59,576 bases of DNA. It comes from Verrucomicrobiaceae bacterium (GTDB lineage: Bacteria; Verrucomicrobiota; Verrucomicrobiia; Verrucomicrobiales; Verrucomicrobiaceae). The stretch spans positions 1-59,576 of the forward strand of contig JAIXSY010000009.1 of assembly GCA_027484445.1 (NCBI GenBank), in the 5' to 3' direction. A program made the position numbers and the translations under genes. Below the pieces are notes generated by a model, which was given only the letters and a program-made list of their open reading frames with translations, had not been told where the DNA came from and did no database searches. Positions 27,107-35,923 of the stretch are shown here, one piece after another (positions within the stretch are counted from its first letter, which is position 1; each line of letters begins with the position of its first letter).

Positions 27107-30100
27107 ATGCTGTCGGTCGCATCGGTCGCATCAGCAGGCGGCGCCGCCAGCTACTTTGCCAAGGACGACTACTATGTCGGCGATGGTCCTGCCGAGCTTA
27201 GCGAATGGGGTGGCGAGGGCGCAAAGGCGCTCGGGCTTGCAGGCCCTGTCGCTAAGGACGATTTCGAAAAGGTCCTCGATGGCAAGTTGCCTGATGACAC
27301 GGTCGTAAATGGCAATGCAAACCGCCGCTCGGGTATAGACCTCACATTTTCCATGCCGAAGTCGGCCAGCCTGCTTGCGCAGCTGGGCGGCGACAAGCGG
27401 ATCCTCGATGCACAGGTGGCCGCCGTCAAAGCGACCATGGCCTATCTCGAGAAGCATTATGCGCAGGCCCGCGATCGTTCGCGCAATGCCAACGGCGAGG
27501 GCGTGGTCACGGGCAAGCTCCTCTATGCCCTGTTCCAGCACGATACGAGCCGGGCGCTGGACCCGCAAAACCATACCCATGCCGTCATTGCCGCGATGAC
27601 TCAGGACAAGGATGGCAACTGGAAGGCGCTGTGGAATGGAGAGATCTGGAAGAACAACACAGTCCTTGGCTCCATCTATAACGCCGCGTTGCGGGCCAAC
27701 CTCGAGAAGCTCGGCTATGAAACCCAGCTCACCGGCAAGCACGGTCAGTTCGAAATCAAGGGCGTGGCGCGCGATGTGATCGAAGCCTTCAGCCAGCGTC
27801 GCCTGACCATTCTGGCAACGGCCGAGAAACTCGGGAAGAGCGCAAACGACACAGAAGCCTTACGTGAAATCACCAAGCGCACCCGCGATCCCAAGCTGAA
27901 CCCGGACGACAAGCAGGCGCTTCGGCAGGAATGGGCGAGGCGCGCTGCCGGGCTGGGGTTCGATGCCAAGGCGCTGGTCGAACAGGCGCGGGAACGCGGC
28001 TCCGAGGGGCGTGAAAGCCCTTTGGGGTCGCCGCAGCGTGTCCAGGAGACTCTTAGTGCGCTCCGCGACAGCGCCAAGCTCTACACTCGGCCAGCAGACA
28101 CACTGACAACCAATGGCCTGCAACGGATCACTCTGACGCCCACGGAGCTGCGCACTGAGATGGCAACCGCTTCTGCGATCAGGATCATCGGCGAACGTGA
28201 AACCTCTTGGACCCGGGGCGAGCTGGTCAAGACCGCGCTCGACCTCGGCGTAAAGGGCGTGACCGCTGAAGCGGTGGAAGCACGGATCGGCGTATTGGTG
28301 GCCGACGGCAGGGTGCTGGAGGGCAAAAGCGACAGGCTTGATGGCCGGCCTGAGAAATTTACCACCCCTGAGCATGTCGCCATCGAGCGGGCAACCCTCG
28401 CCAATGTCGCCGCCGGAAAGGGCGCAGGCCAGGCCATCATCGAAGCCGCCGCGGCTCCGGAGCGGCTGCGGCAAGTGGCCGGAACTCACGAGCTCAATGC
28501 CGAGCAGATTGCCGCGGGAACACTGGCGCTGGCCAACAAGGACCGCACAATCGTGATCCAGGGTGTCGCGGGCGCAGGCAAGACGACAATCATTTCGGCA
28601 ATCGCAAGCGTAGCGCATCAGGAGGGAAGGGAGGCGATCGGCCTCGCGTTTGCCAACAAGATGGTGAGCGATCTTCGCAGTGACACAGCGATCCGGGGGC
28701 CGGACGGTGAGGTTGTCAGACAGGGTATCACGGCAAGAACCGTCTCATCCTTCGTGAATGAGCATTTGCGGCCCGCGCTTGAGGGCTCGGGTCCGAAGTT
28801 CGAAGCCTCTCGCGAAGCCTTGCGCGGCAAAGTGCTGGTCTTGGACGAGGCTTCGCTCGTGGCGAACAAGCCGATGAATGACCTGCTCACGATCGCCAAC
28901 CGGCTTGGTGTTGAAAAGCTGGTCATGATCGGAGACCGGGCCCAGCTGCAGCCGATCGAGGCGGGCAAAAGCTTTTCCCTGATCCAGTCCGATAGCCCCG
29001 CCATAGCCCGGATCGACACCAGCCTGCGGCAGCGCACCGAGCATATGAAGGAAGCCGCCGGCCTCGCGCGCGCCGGCATGTTCAAGGAAAGCTTTGCCTC
29101 GCTCGGCGAGCGTGTGGTTGAAGCTGGCACAGACCACCTCAAGGTCACCGCGCAGAAATGGCTGGAGTTGTCGCCAGAGGACCGCGAGCGCACAGCGATC
29201 TACTCATCGGGTCGTGCAGCGCGCGGCGAACTCAACCGGATGGTCCAGCAGGGCCTCAAGGCTGAAGGGGCGATCCAGGGGGAGGGGCTGAGGCTGACCA
29301 CGCTCCTCCCGGCCCACGCGACGCGCGAGGAGCTGCGCTACGCCGCCACCTACAGCAAGGGCCAGCTGCTTGAGGTGACGCGCCATAATGCCCCTGGAGG
29401 GCTTGTTCGGGGCCGGTACGATGTCGAAGGCGTCGATGCGAAGGGCCGGATCATGCTGCGCGATGAAAGCGGCAAGCTGGCCAAATTCGATCCGGCGGCG
29501 ATCGACCCTTCGGACAAGCGCGATGCCTTGAGGCTCTCCGAAAGGCACAAGGAGACAATCTACGAAGGCGACAAGGTCCGCTGGACCGAAAAGGATGATG
29601 CCCGGGGGCTGATGAAGTCCGAGGAGGCGAGGATCCTCGCGATCAGGGATGGGATCGTCACGATCGAGAACAAGGCAGGCGAGACAGTAGAACTCAAGCA
29701 GAATGACCGCATGCTCGAGCGGATGGGTCTGGCCTATGCGATCAACATGCATCAGGCGCAGGGCGACACGCGCGACATGGCGATCGGTGAGATGCACTCA
29801 TCGGCCAGGCACTTGTCGAACCAGCGTCTGGCGCTCGTGATGATGACCCGGGTGCGCGACGACATCACAATCGTCACCAACGACCGCGACCGACTTCTCG
29901 CGCAGATCGGCCGCAATCCGGGCGACAAGACCAGCGCACTTGAAACCCTTGGCGAAAAGCAGGTCGAGGCGAAGCGCGGCAGTCGCGACGCTGGCGAGTT
30001 TCGGCCCACAATTCCCGATCATTTGAGGGCACCCGAGGACAGGCAAGCATCTGCCTCGCGGATCGATCCGGCGAGCCTTCGGGCAACGCCGCAATTGGAC

Positions 30101-30133
30101 GTGCCCGAACGCAACATCGAACGCAGCCGATAG
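27107..30133 (+). CDS. MobF-family relaxase-helicase (TraI/TrwC-like)
   Basis: A 1008-residue protein. Catalytic tyrosine candidates lie at about residues 15-21 (SYFAKDDYYVG), and the metal-binding histidines are H145, H156 and H158 (HDTSRALDPQNHTH), the three-His HUH signature. The second half is a RecD2/TraI-type helicase with Walker A GVAGAGKTT at 486-494, Walker B VLVLDEASL and a C-terminal AINMHQAQGDTRD motif. It nicks oriT, stays bound to the 5' end and unwinds the strand for transfer. ATG at 27107 is one base after the preceding stop; the longer frame from 27035 is an artefact. R388 TrwC is 966 residues, so it looks full length. Confidence 0.92.
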   Translation: MLSVASVASAGGAASYFAKDDYYVGDGPAELSEWGGEGAKALGLAGPVAKDDFEKVLDGKLPDDTVVNGNANRRSGIDLTFSMPKSASLLAQLGGDKRILDAQVAAVKATMAYLEKHYAQARDRSRNANGEGVVTGKLLYALFQHDTSRALDPQNHTHAVIAAMTQDKDGNWKALWNGEIWKNNTVLGSIYNAALRANLEKLGYETQLTGKHGQFEIKGVARDVIEAFSQRRLTILATAEKLGKSANDTEALREITKRTRDPKLNPDDKQALRQEWARRAAGLGFDAKALVEQARERGSEGRESPLGSPQRVQETLSALRDSAKLYTRPADTLTTNGLQRITLTPTELRTEMATASAIRIIGERETSWTRGELVKTALDLGVKGVTAEAVEARIGVLVADGRVLEGKSDRLDGRPEKFTTPEHVAIERATLANVAAGKGAGQAIIEAAAAPERLRQVAGTHELNAEQIAAGTLALANKDRTIVIQGVAGAGKTTIISAIASVAHQEGREAIGLAFANKMVSDLRSDTAIRGPDGEVVRQGITARTVSSFVNEHLRPALEGSGPKFEASREALRGKVLVLDEASLVANKPMNDLLTIANRLGVEKLVMIGDRAQLQPIEAGKSFSLIQSDSPAIARIDTSLRQRTEHMKEAAGLARAGMFKESFASLGERVVEAGTDHLKVTAQKWLELSPEDRERTAIYSSGRAARGELNRMVQQGLKAEGAIQGEGLRLTTLLPAHATREELRYAATYSKGQLLEVTRHNAPGGLVRGRYDVEGVDAKGRIMLRDESGKLAKFDPAAIDPSDKRDALRLSERHKETIYEGDKVRWTEKDDARGLMKSEEARILAIRDGIVTIENKAGETVELKQNDRMLERMGLAYAINMHQAQGDTRDMAIGEMHSSARHLSNQRLALVMMTRVRDDITIVTNDRDRLLAQIGRNPGDKTSALETLGEKQVEAKRGSRDAGEFRPTIPDHLRAPEDRQASASRIDPASLRATPQLDVPERNIERSR

Positions 30134-30143
30134 GAGGAAGATC

Positions 30144-30575
30144 GTGACACAGATGGGCCATGCCAAAGCGGACACGCCGCGCTCCGACACTGTCGAGCTT
30201 CACCTCACGCAGCAGCTAACCCTGACCACTCTGGTGAACGAGGCAGGACTCTCGGAGATTGCCCGTGCCGCTGGCGGGGACAGCTTCGTGGTCTGCGATC
30301 TCAATACGCACGGCGTTCAGGGATGCGCCGATCTGCGGGCCGCCCTCGATAACCAGAAAATGGCCGCCGAGTTGGTGGCGATAGGTCTGATGATCCTTGT
30401 CGCTGTTCTGGTGGGCACGATCGCGGCCACCTTTGTGAGGCTGCTGGCGAAGCGGCCAGCTCTTCTCCGCGAACAGTGCGCAGATGCCTCACTCACGCTG
30501 CCCAGGGGGCGGGCAAAGCCCCTGGAAGGGGCCGGCAACATCATCATCAGGAAGGAGAAAAGACATGGCATTTGA
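30144..30575 (+). CDS. Small membrane protein of the mobilization operon
   Basis: A 143-residue protein starting at GTG with a strong AGGAGGAAG before it. Residues 1-70 are polar. One strong transmembrane helix follows at about 73-97 (VAIGLMILVAVLVGTIAATF), then a basic tail. It sits 10 bp after the relaxase and its end overlaps the next small gene. I recognise no family. The position suggests a role in transfer or surface exclusion, but nothing in the sequence proves it. Confidence 0.6.
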   Translation: MTQMGHAKADTPRSDTVELHLTQQLTLTTLVNEAGLSEIARAAGGDSFVVCDLNTHGVQGCADLRAALDNQKMAAELVAIGLMILVAVLVGTIAATFVRLLAKRPALLREQCADASLTLPRGRAKPLEGAGNIIIRKEKRHGI

Positions 30576-30774
30576 CTACGAAGACGCAGGGACCTTCGGG
30601 AGCGAGCGCGAGGCGAAGGACTGGGCGCAGCGCAACAAGGTCGATCTGCGCGATCTCCACATCCGCAACGTCGGGGGCCAGCGCGTCGAAGTGGGGATCC
30701 GCAAGAGCGCCTACGACACCCGCGAGAATTACGACAACCAGCACGGCCAAAGGCGCGACGGCTTCTGGCGGTGA
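30565..30774 (+). CDS. Small soluble protein of unknown function
   Basis: A 69-residue protein with AGGAAGGAG before the ATG at 30565. It begins MAFDYEDAGTFGSEREAKDW and is highly charged, with a Tyr/Asn/Gln-rich C-terminus. The first part (TFGSEREAKDWAQRNKVDLR) looks like a small alpha/beta fold with GSEREAKDWA as a helix start. It overlaps the preceding gene by 11 bp and precedes the helicase by 53 bp. No function can be assigned. Confidence 0.62.
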   Translation: MAFDYEDAGTFGSEREAKDWAQRNKVDLRDLHIRNVGGQRVEVGIRKSAYDTRENYDNQHGQRRDGFWR

Positions 30775-30827
30775 ACCCGCCCTTACACTGAACGGTCCAA
30801 TGAAATTCTGCCTCGAAAGGAAAGGAC

Positions 30828-32945
30828 ATGCTCAAGACCTGGAACGACCAAAGCACAGATTTCCGCAGCGACGATCATCCTGGTGATCAACACTGTGAGC
30901 AGGGCACCTCTGCGAGACGAGCGCGGGATTATCAGATCAATCTCGTCGACAACCTGGAAGAGATTCTCGCCAGAAGCGACTACGCCTATCTGGAGGCCCC
31001 GACCGGGACTGGGAAGACGGTCGTGATGGCGATGCTGGCACGTTCGCTCGGAATTGGTGAGGTCTACTATCTCGCTCACACGATTGACCTGTTGAAGCAA
31101 GCCCGCGCCAGCCTCGCCGAACTCGTCGAGGAGGGTCTCGCCGACCCCGCGCAGCAATGGCATTTTCTCACCTGGCGAAAATATGTGTCATCCTGCATCA
31201 AGGGGCTGATCGACAAGGACACCCCGCACATCGCTCTCGTTGACGAATGTCACATGGGAGGTGCGTTCCAATCGACCAGCCAACAGAAGCGGTGCTTCCC
31301 CGTCATTCGGTCGACGGCGCACAAGACAGTCTGGATCTCGGCAACACCGTGGATGCTGAACGAGAGCACCATGGGCGAGCGGCAGAACCACACCGCCTTC
31401 TATGGCTATCAGTCGGCATTTGACAGCGGCCACCTCAACAGTGTCGACCTGGTGCGCGTCGATTGCTCGCTGAAGCTCGAGCTCAAATTGTCAGACGAAT
31501 TCCGCGACCTGACGAGGGCCTTCAAACATGAACAGAGCAATATCGTCATCGATGAGGATTGTGCCGACAGTACGTTCGAGAAACTGACCCGTCAGGTTCA
31601 GGAACTCGCGGGGCGGGGTCTGCGACCGCGAGACGTTCCTGCACTGGTGGAACACAGGTATCGGCTGATGGCAAACCTGTACCAGGCCAATCACAGCGGC
31701 TCGAAGGCGATTTTCTGGCTACCCAACAAGGCGCACGCGCGGGCTTGCGCGCAATACATCAACACGATTTTCGGCACACCAGACTATGCGACCGCCATTC
31801 TGGGCGAGGTTAGATCGGGACAGGACGCTGAAGAGATCGACCCGCAGCTCCAAGCGTGGCGCGACCCCCAAGGGAGCACCAAAATTGCCTGCGTTGTCTA
31901 TCGGCTTCGCGAAGGTTTCGACTACCCCGAGCTTCATCTTGGCTTCGACTGCGCCTGGAACCCCTACAATTACCGCAATGCAATCCAAAAGATCGGGCGC
32001 CTGATCAGAAAGGCGGAACGAAAGCCGGGCAGCACATACTATTATGCGGTCGACGCGCTGAGCGTCGCGGTCTCTCGTTCGCGGCAATACTACCGGTCAT
32101 TTTTGGACCCCATGCGGGAGGTTTACGCGGCGGAGGACGAGCTGACATTCTCGCTCGATACTCTTGCGGACGTGGCCATGCTGAAGGCCAACATTAGTCC
32201 CGACGGCCAGTTCAGCACCACCGCTCCTAAGCGCACGGCTATCAGGCTGGGGGGCATCGATATCCCTGCAGAGCGGGTGCCCCTGTTCGATGTGGAATTT
32301 GCAGTCGGCTCGATACAGCGTTCGCGCATCGAACTCTCGAGCTTCAGCAAAGGGAATTCGACGCTCCAGGCTGAAGCGCTCGTTGAAGACATCATCCAGG
32401 GTCGCGCAAAACTGAGGCAAAATGGCGACCTCAGCCAAGCCGAAGATAGGCTGGAGAATCTTCTGTCCCCCAGCTTTCCTGGACACCGCCCTGATTTGCG
32501 CGCCCGCCTGATCGCGTCCGGTCATTTAAAGCCACGTGCTGCCCGTTATGAGGCAACAAGAGCAAAGCTGGAGGAGCTATTATGCGGGATCGAGAGCGGA
32601 GAGGTGTGCTGGAGTAGCAAGCATCCGGACTATCGGTGGTTGGACAAGTATTACAATCCAACCTGCGTCTGCTTTCGGCCGGAAGTGCGCGAGAGGATGA
32701 TCAAATGTGGCGCATTACAACCGGCCTCCATACCACTCGAGAAACAGGCGCGAATGCTGGAAGTCGTGGAGCAAGTGTTGGTTTGCCAGGAGTTGCCGCC
32801 GAAGGGCTCAGCAGATCGTGCTCTCCTCAACCCATACATACCGCGCCGAAACGCCAAGTTTGATGAACAGGTGCGAAGCAGGTTCGAGCACCTTCTCAGG
32901 AAGCGACCCAATGCTGTGTCCCAACCTTCTTCACTCCAGGCATAA
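30828..32945 (+). CDS. SF2 DEAD/DEAH-type helicase with C-terminal repeats
   Basis: A 705-residue protein with GAAAGGAAAGG before the ATG. Helicase motifs are in order: Walker A APTGTGKT at 57-64, DECH at 139-142, motif III SAT (ISATPW), and motif VI in QKIGRLIRK near 390. This matches the UvrB/ResIII-like branch of SF2. After residue 540 there are repeats of a small helical unit: HRPDLRARLIASGHL near 553 and FRPEVRERMIKCGAL near 615, with a weaker third copy near the end. Such helicases drive nucleic-acid unwinding or translocation. It lies downstream of the relaxase on the same strand but has no named role in mobilization, so a host-interaction or defence function is possible. Confidence 0.8.
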   Translation: MLKTWNDQSTDFRSDDHPGDQHCEQGTSARRARDYQINLVDNLEEILARSDYAYLEAPTGTGKTVVMAMLARSLGIGEVYYLAHTIDLLKQARASLAELVEEGLADPAQQWHFLTWRKYVSSCIKGLIDKDTPHIALVDECHMGGAFQSTSQQKRCFPVIRSTAHKTVWISATPWMLNESTMGERQNHTAFYGYQSAFDSGHLNSVDLVRVDCSLKLELKLSDEFRDLTRAFKHEQSNIVIDEDCADSTFEKLTRQVQELAGRGLRPRDVPALVEHRYRLMANLYQANHSGSKAIFWLPNKAHARACAQYINTIFGTPDYATAILGEVRSGQDAEEIDPQLQAWRDPQGSTKIACVVYRLREGFDYPELHLGFDCAWNPYNYRNAIQKIGRLIRKAERKPGSTYYYAVDALSVAVSRSRQYYRSFLDPMREVYAAEDELTFSLDTLADVAMLKANISPDGQFSTTAPKRTAIRLGGIDIPAERVPLFDVEFAVGSIQRSRIELSSFSKGNSTLQAEALVEDIIQGRAKLRQNGDLSQAEDRLENLLSPSFPGHRPDLRARLIASGHLKPRAARYEATRAKLEELLCGIESGEVCWSSKHPDYRWLDKYYNPTCVCFRPEVRERMIKCGALQPASIPLEKQARMLEVVEQVLVCQELPPKGSADRALLNPYIPRRNAKFDEQVRSRFEHLLRKRPNAVSQPSSLQA

Positions 32946-33117
32946 TGCGATACCTCTGATGGGATCCTGATCGTGAGCCAAAGAACAGGTATTCGTAGGT
33001 ATGTCTTTGCTTTGGGCTCGAAATACACTGATTTCTGTATCAGCTGCGCTATGGGAGGTCGGGTGGCCCGAGGCGACCCAAGATGCTTCACCGGGGCGAA
33101 ATAGGAAGGCTTACGGA

Positions 33118-33501
33118 ATGAGTTTTTTGACGCTGGCTGCCAGTGCAGCGTTCCTCTGCACGCCGGTTGCTGTCTGGGATGGAGATGGCCCGATCTGGTG
33201 CGCGGAAGGGCCGAAGATCCGACTGGGAAGCATTGCTGCGCGCGAACTGGACGGCAGTTGCCGGGCAGGCCACCCTTGCCCGCGGTCTTCAGGGGTCGAG
33301 TCTCGTGATGCACTGGTAGCTCTTCTGGGCGGAGCCAAGGGGAGGCTTTCTACTGGGCACGTAAAGGTTTCTGCGCCACAAATGCGCTGCAGGGCTTCGC
33401 ACCAAAGCTACGATCGCGTTGTTGCGTCTTGCAGGTTGAGCGATGGCCGCGATCTCGGCGCTGCAATGCTGCGCACGGGCACCGTTGTGCGCTGGCGCTG
33501 A
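33118..33501 (+). CDS. SNase-like protein with altered active site
   Basis: A 127-residue protein with a signal-peptide-like start (MSFLTLAASAAFLCTPVAV) and AGGAAGG before the ATG. The pattern WDGDGPIWC...GPKIRLGSIAARELDGSC resembles the start of the thermonuclease (SNase) fold. The usual DGDT is DGDG, the IDAPE motif is IAARE, so one expected calcium-binding Asp is Ala, and the Arg in IRL and the Glu remain. Four Cys residues could form disulfides. The family is recognised in part; the enzyme may be inactive or act on another substrate. An open frame from 33001 upstream has no support. Confidence 0.65.
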   Translation: MSFLTLAASAAFLCTPVAVWDGDGPIWCAEGPKIRLGSIAARELDGSCRAGHPCPRSSGVESRDALVALLGGAKGRLSTGHVKVSAPQMRCRASHQSYDRVVASCRLSDGRDLGAAMLRTGTVVRWR

Positions 33502-33631
33502 GCCAGACATCTGGGGGCATGGTGGCAGAGGATATCGCCTGTTTCACTTGCCATCGCATTTCGGGATTGCTGGTATCGATTGCGGCCATTTCGCTGTTGC
33601 GCTTCCTGGTGGCATAAGGGCTGCAGTTTTC

Positions 33632-33844
33632 ATGGTAGCCGCAGCGCTGCTGGCATTCGGCGCTGCAGATATCATAGAAGAGACTTTCGCGATGCGAGCC
33701 CGGCGACGGCGAAGCGATGCGATCATCGGCGGGCCGAAAGCCCAAAGGTGGAGGGCAGTCTTGCGACTGGCAGCCGGACTGACCTGCCTCATGCTCAGCG
33801 TCGTGGGGTTCATGATCTGGGCAAGCGTCACAACCGAAATGTGA
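33632..33844 (+). CDS. Small two-helix membrane protein (doubtful)
   Basis: A 70-residue frame with two hydrophobic segments, MVAAALLAFGAADII and LRLAAGLTCLMLSVVGFMIW, separated by a very basic loop (RARRRRSD). A weak AAGGG lies 13 bp before the ATG. The topology is plausible for a small membrane protein, but there is no homologue I can name and the frame extends upstream without a convincing start. It may not be a gene. Confidence 0.35.
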   Translation: MVAAALLAFGAADIIEETFAMRARRRRSDAIIGGPKAQRWRAVLRLAAGLTCLMLSVVGFMIWASVTTEM

Positions 33845-33883
33845 GAAGCCAACCGTGCCAATGCCAAGCGACCAATTCCGCAA

Positions 33884-34417
33884 TCACTCCCAGGATGAGC
33901 GGTCTTTGGGCAGGCGATTATCGTCATCGACGACGGTGACCATGTGCGGCTTGTCTCGCGTCCAACGCCACAGGACCAGATTGATGTCCCTCTCGCCAGC
34001 CCGCGCCGCAAAAGACGGGACAATGATTCCAGCGCATGCCGCTTCGATCAGACGATCAGCGAGCTCCCAGGTGGGCACGGGCTTGCGATCGGCGGCCAGC
34101 ACTTCCCAGGCGCATGCGAGTTCGGCCCGCGTGACCAGCGCTGCTGCAAGACCCACATCTGTGGTCAGATCGAGGATGTCACTGCAATCGATCCGGTAGC
34201 TGCACAGCGTCATTGGCTGCGCTTTGAAAGCGAAGCCCTGTTGTGCCTCGAGCCACGCGGTCTCAAGGCGCAGCGATGTGTAAAAGCATGCGGTACTTGG
34301 CCTGTTGAACCGGCCGCCATGCATCCGGGCACCCTCGCCGGATTCGGGATCGAACGCCCAACCCGGGTGATGCGCGCGATATACCAGCCCTTCGAACCGC
34401 GTAACCGGCAGCGTCAA
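33884..34417 (-). CDS. RES-domain toxin of a type II toxin-antitoxin pair
   Basis: A 177-residue protein of the RES family, related to ADP-ribosyltransferases. VYRAHHPGWAFDP and GARMHGGRFN supply the conserved Arg residues, FYTSLRLETAWLEAQQG gives the Tyr and Glu, and RDINLVLWRW closes the fold. Studied family members (MbcT, ParT and others) deplete NAD+ or modify a host protein. The start is a TTG overlapping the antitoxin stop (TTGA); the frame open to 34537 is unlikely because it would lie inside the antitoxin gene. The target is not predictable from sequence. Confidence 0.85.
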   Translation of the reverse strand: MTLPVTRFEGLVYRAHHPGWAFDPESGEGARMHGGRFNRPSTACFYTSLRLETAWLEAQQGFAFKAQPMTLCSYRIDCSDILDLTTDVGLAAALVTRAELACAWEVLAADRKPVPTWELADRLIEAACAGIIVPSFAARAGERDINLVLWRWTRDKPHMVTVVDDDNRLPKDRSSWE

Positions 34418-34776
34418 GCAAACCCGCCCTGTGCGATACGGGCGAGGTAGCTGCGGACGAGCTCGGCGCGTCCTTGACGAACCAATTCCTCGGCAGTTGC
34501 ATCGCCCAGAGAGGGCAGGGGCTGCGAACGATACCACGCATAGGCCGCAAGCTCACTTCCGGTCCATGGGATCACGCGATTGATGATCTCGCTCATCTCG
34601 CGCAGCCGTGTCTGGGTTGACACACTGCCATACCGTGAGCTCTTGGAGACAGCATCGCGAGACAGGCCGGCCGCCGCGGCCAGTTCGGACTTGGTTATCC
34701 GCAACGCTCCGGACAGACGGTCAGGCGATACGCCATCCTTTCCCGTGATCTCGCTAAGAAATGCAGCCGACGCCAT
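34414..34776 (-). CDS. Xre/DUF2384-type antitoxin for the RES toxin
   Basis: A 120-residue protein. Residues 25-50 form an HTH (ITKSELAAAAGLSRDAVSKS), and the C-terminal part (QPLPSLGDATAEELVRQGRA) is the DUF2384 toxin-binding region. It binds and neutralises the RES toxin and represses the operon. It is upstream of and overlaps the toxin gene by 4 bp, the usual order of RES-Xre pairs. The promoter should lie just beyond 34776 on the minus strand. Confidence 0.85.
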   Translation of the reverse strand: MASAAFLSEITGKDGVSPDRLSGALRITKSELAAAAGLSRDAVSKSSRYGSVSTQTRLREMSEIINRVIPWTGSELAAYAWYRSQPLPSLGDATAEELVRQGRAELVRSYLARIAQGGFA

Positions 34777-35459
34777 AATGCCTCACCAATTGCACCATAT
34801 GCGTTCAATGTGTGCGGCAACCCTAGGGATGTCAAGACTGATCCCAAGGAAGGCGCGAACATTGTGGGAGCTCGTCGCGGCCACGGATTACGGGATGCTG
34901 AAAGTGATCGCTGGCGCACATGCCTTGCGGGGATGCCCGGAAGAGCGTTCGCGCATCAACAGGTCCTACCGCCTTGTATTTCGTACATGCCGATGGCATT
35001 CACATGCGGCGACAGCAAGGCGCGAAGATCCAATTTCTGCGATGCGATAGGGAAAAACCGGGCGCAACCCATTCAATACAAACAGAAATGCGCCAGTTTG
35101 ATAACATACATTATGTAAAATTTGTACCAGCGCGGAGGCCGTCCCCCGCGCAATCATGAACCATTCGACGATCAGGAACATCCCGCCGAAAATCAGTATC
35201 CATAGCAGCGTCATCTTCGCCACCTCGCCAACCCCCAACTGGTGCGACCTGAGGCTGAGGCCTAGCGAAGTGTTGCGTCTGATCGAGGCCTGCAGCTCAC
35301 ACGCTCGCCAGTGATTACGGCCCAGTTTTCGTTCTAGTCTAACTGGAATGCCTCCCCTGGCGCAAAGACCAGTGGCACAGAGGTCCCACGCACGATGGTT
35401 TGCCGCTCATATTGCCGCTACGCCTTTCACGCTCGCGCAAAAGCGGCAGCCCAGCCTTA
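34777..35459. other. Region between the TA pair and the IS21 remnant
   Basis: No well-supported gene. One minus-strand frame at 34966-35214 is listed separately with low confidence. The stretch includes an AT-rich patch around 35085-35130 (TTGATAACATACATTATGTA) that could be a promoter or a noncoding scar. Confidence 0.4.
34966..35214 (-). CDS. Small hydrophobic protein, doubtful
   Basis: An 82-residue frame beginning MTLLWILIFGGMFLIVEWFM with a GAGGTGG sequence before the ATG, and a second hydrophobic stretch at 30-50. The C-terminus reads like noncoding sequence. It could be the front of a broken membrane-protein gene. No family recognised. Confidence 0.3.
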   Translation of the reverse strand: MTLLWILIFGGMFLIVEWFMIARGTASALVQILHNVCYQTGAFLFVLNGLRPVFPYRIAEIGSSRLAVAACECHRHVRNTRR

Positions 35460-35740
35460 GGAAACGTCAAATTCCACCGCCACCAGATCGGCGTGCAACT
35501 GCTTCAAGTGCGCCCCTGCTTGCGCGACTTGCCTGCCTGGATTCGCAGCCAATGCGAGAGCTTCTCGGCAAACGGGTCCAGCTTGCTGGCAAGCTCGGGA
35601 ACCCGAAACTGCGACTCCCCTGAACTGCTGGGAAGATACTTGCAGATCGTGTTCCGCGACAAGCCAGTGCGCCGCGCGATCTCCCGGATCTGCATCCGAT
35701 CTCGCAGATGCCAACGACGGATTACACTTAGTGGCGCCAT
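35460..35740 (-). pseudogene. istA: IS21-family istA remnant, frameshifted and truncated
   Basis: The minus strand starts MAPLSVIRRWHLRDRMQIRE and continues IARRTGLSRNTICKYL, the N-terminal HTH of IstA transposases, then SKLDPFAEKLSHWLRIQAGK. After RKQGRT the frame stops near 35504, but the next IstA segment (LKQLHADLVAVEFDV) continues in another frame to about 35460, so there is a one-base shift near 35515. Only about the first 90 residues of a roughly 500-residue protein remain. Two CGGGTCAA direct copies 12 bp apart at 35781-35800 may be part of the old IS end. No istB is present. Confidence 0.85.
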
Positions 35741-35923
35741 CTCGATCACTCCTGTCTCCCTCGCTGCTCGCAGCAAGGGACGGGTCAAGACACGGGTCAA
35801 ATCTCAACGGAAAGCTAAAGTCAGGCCTCAGGTGGACGCTTATGGGCAATGCGATCTACCATCTCCTGCCTTGTGATATAGTAAAGGTCTTTACCATACG
35901 AAATCTTGTCTTATGCTGGCGGT

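Noticed and set aside
33544..34023. 159-aa minus-strand frame beyond the RES toxin
   Set aside because: It overlaps the toxin 3' end and the plus-strand small frame, and its Ser/Ala/Pro-rich translation looks noncoding.
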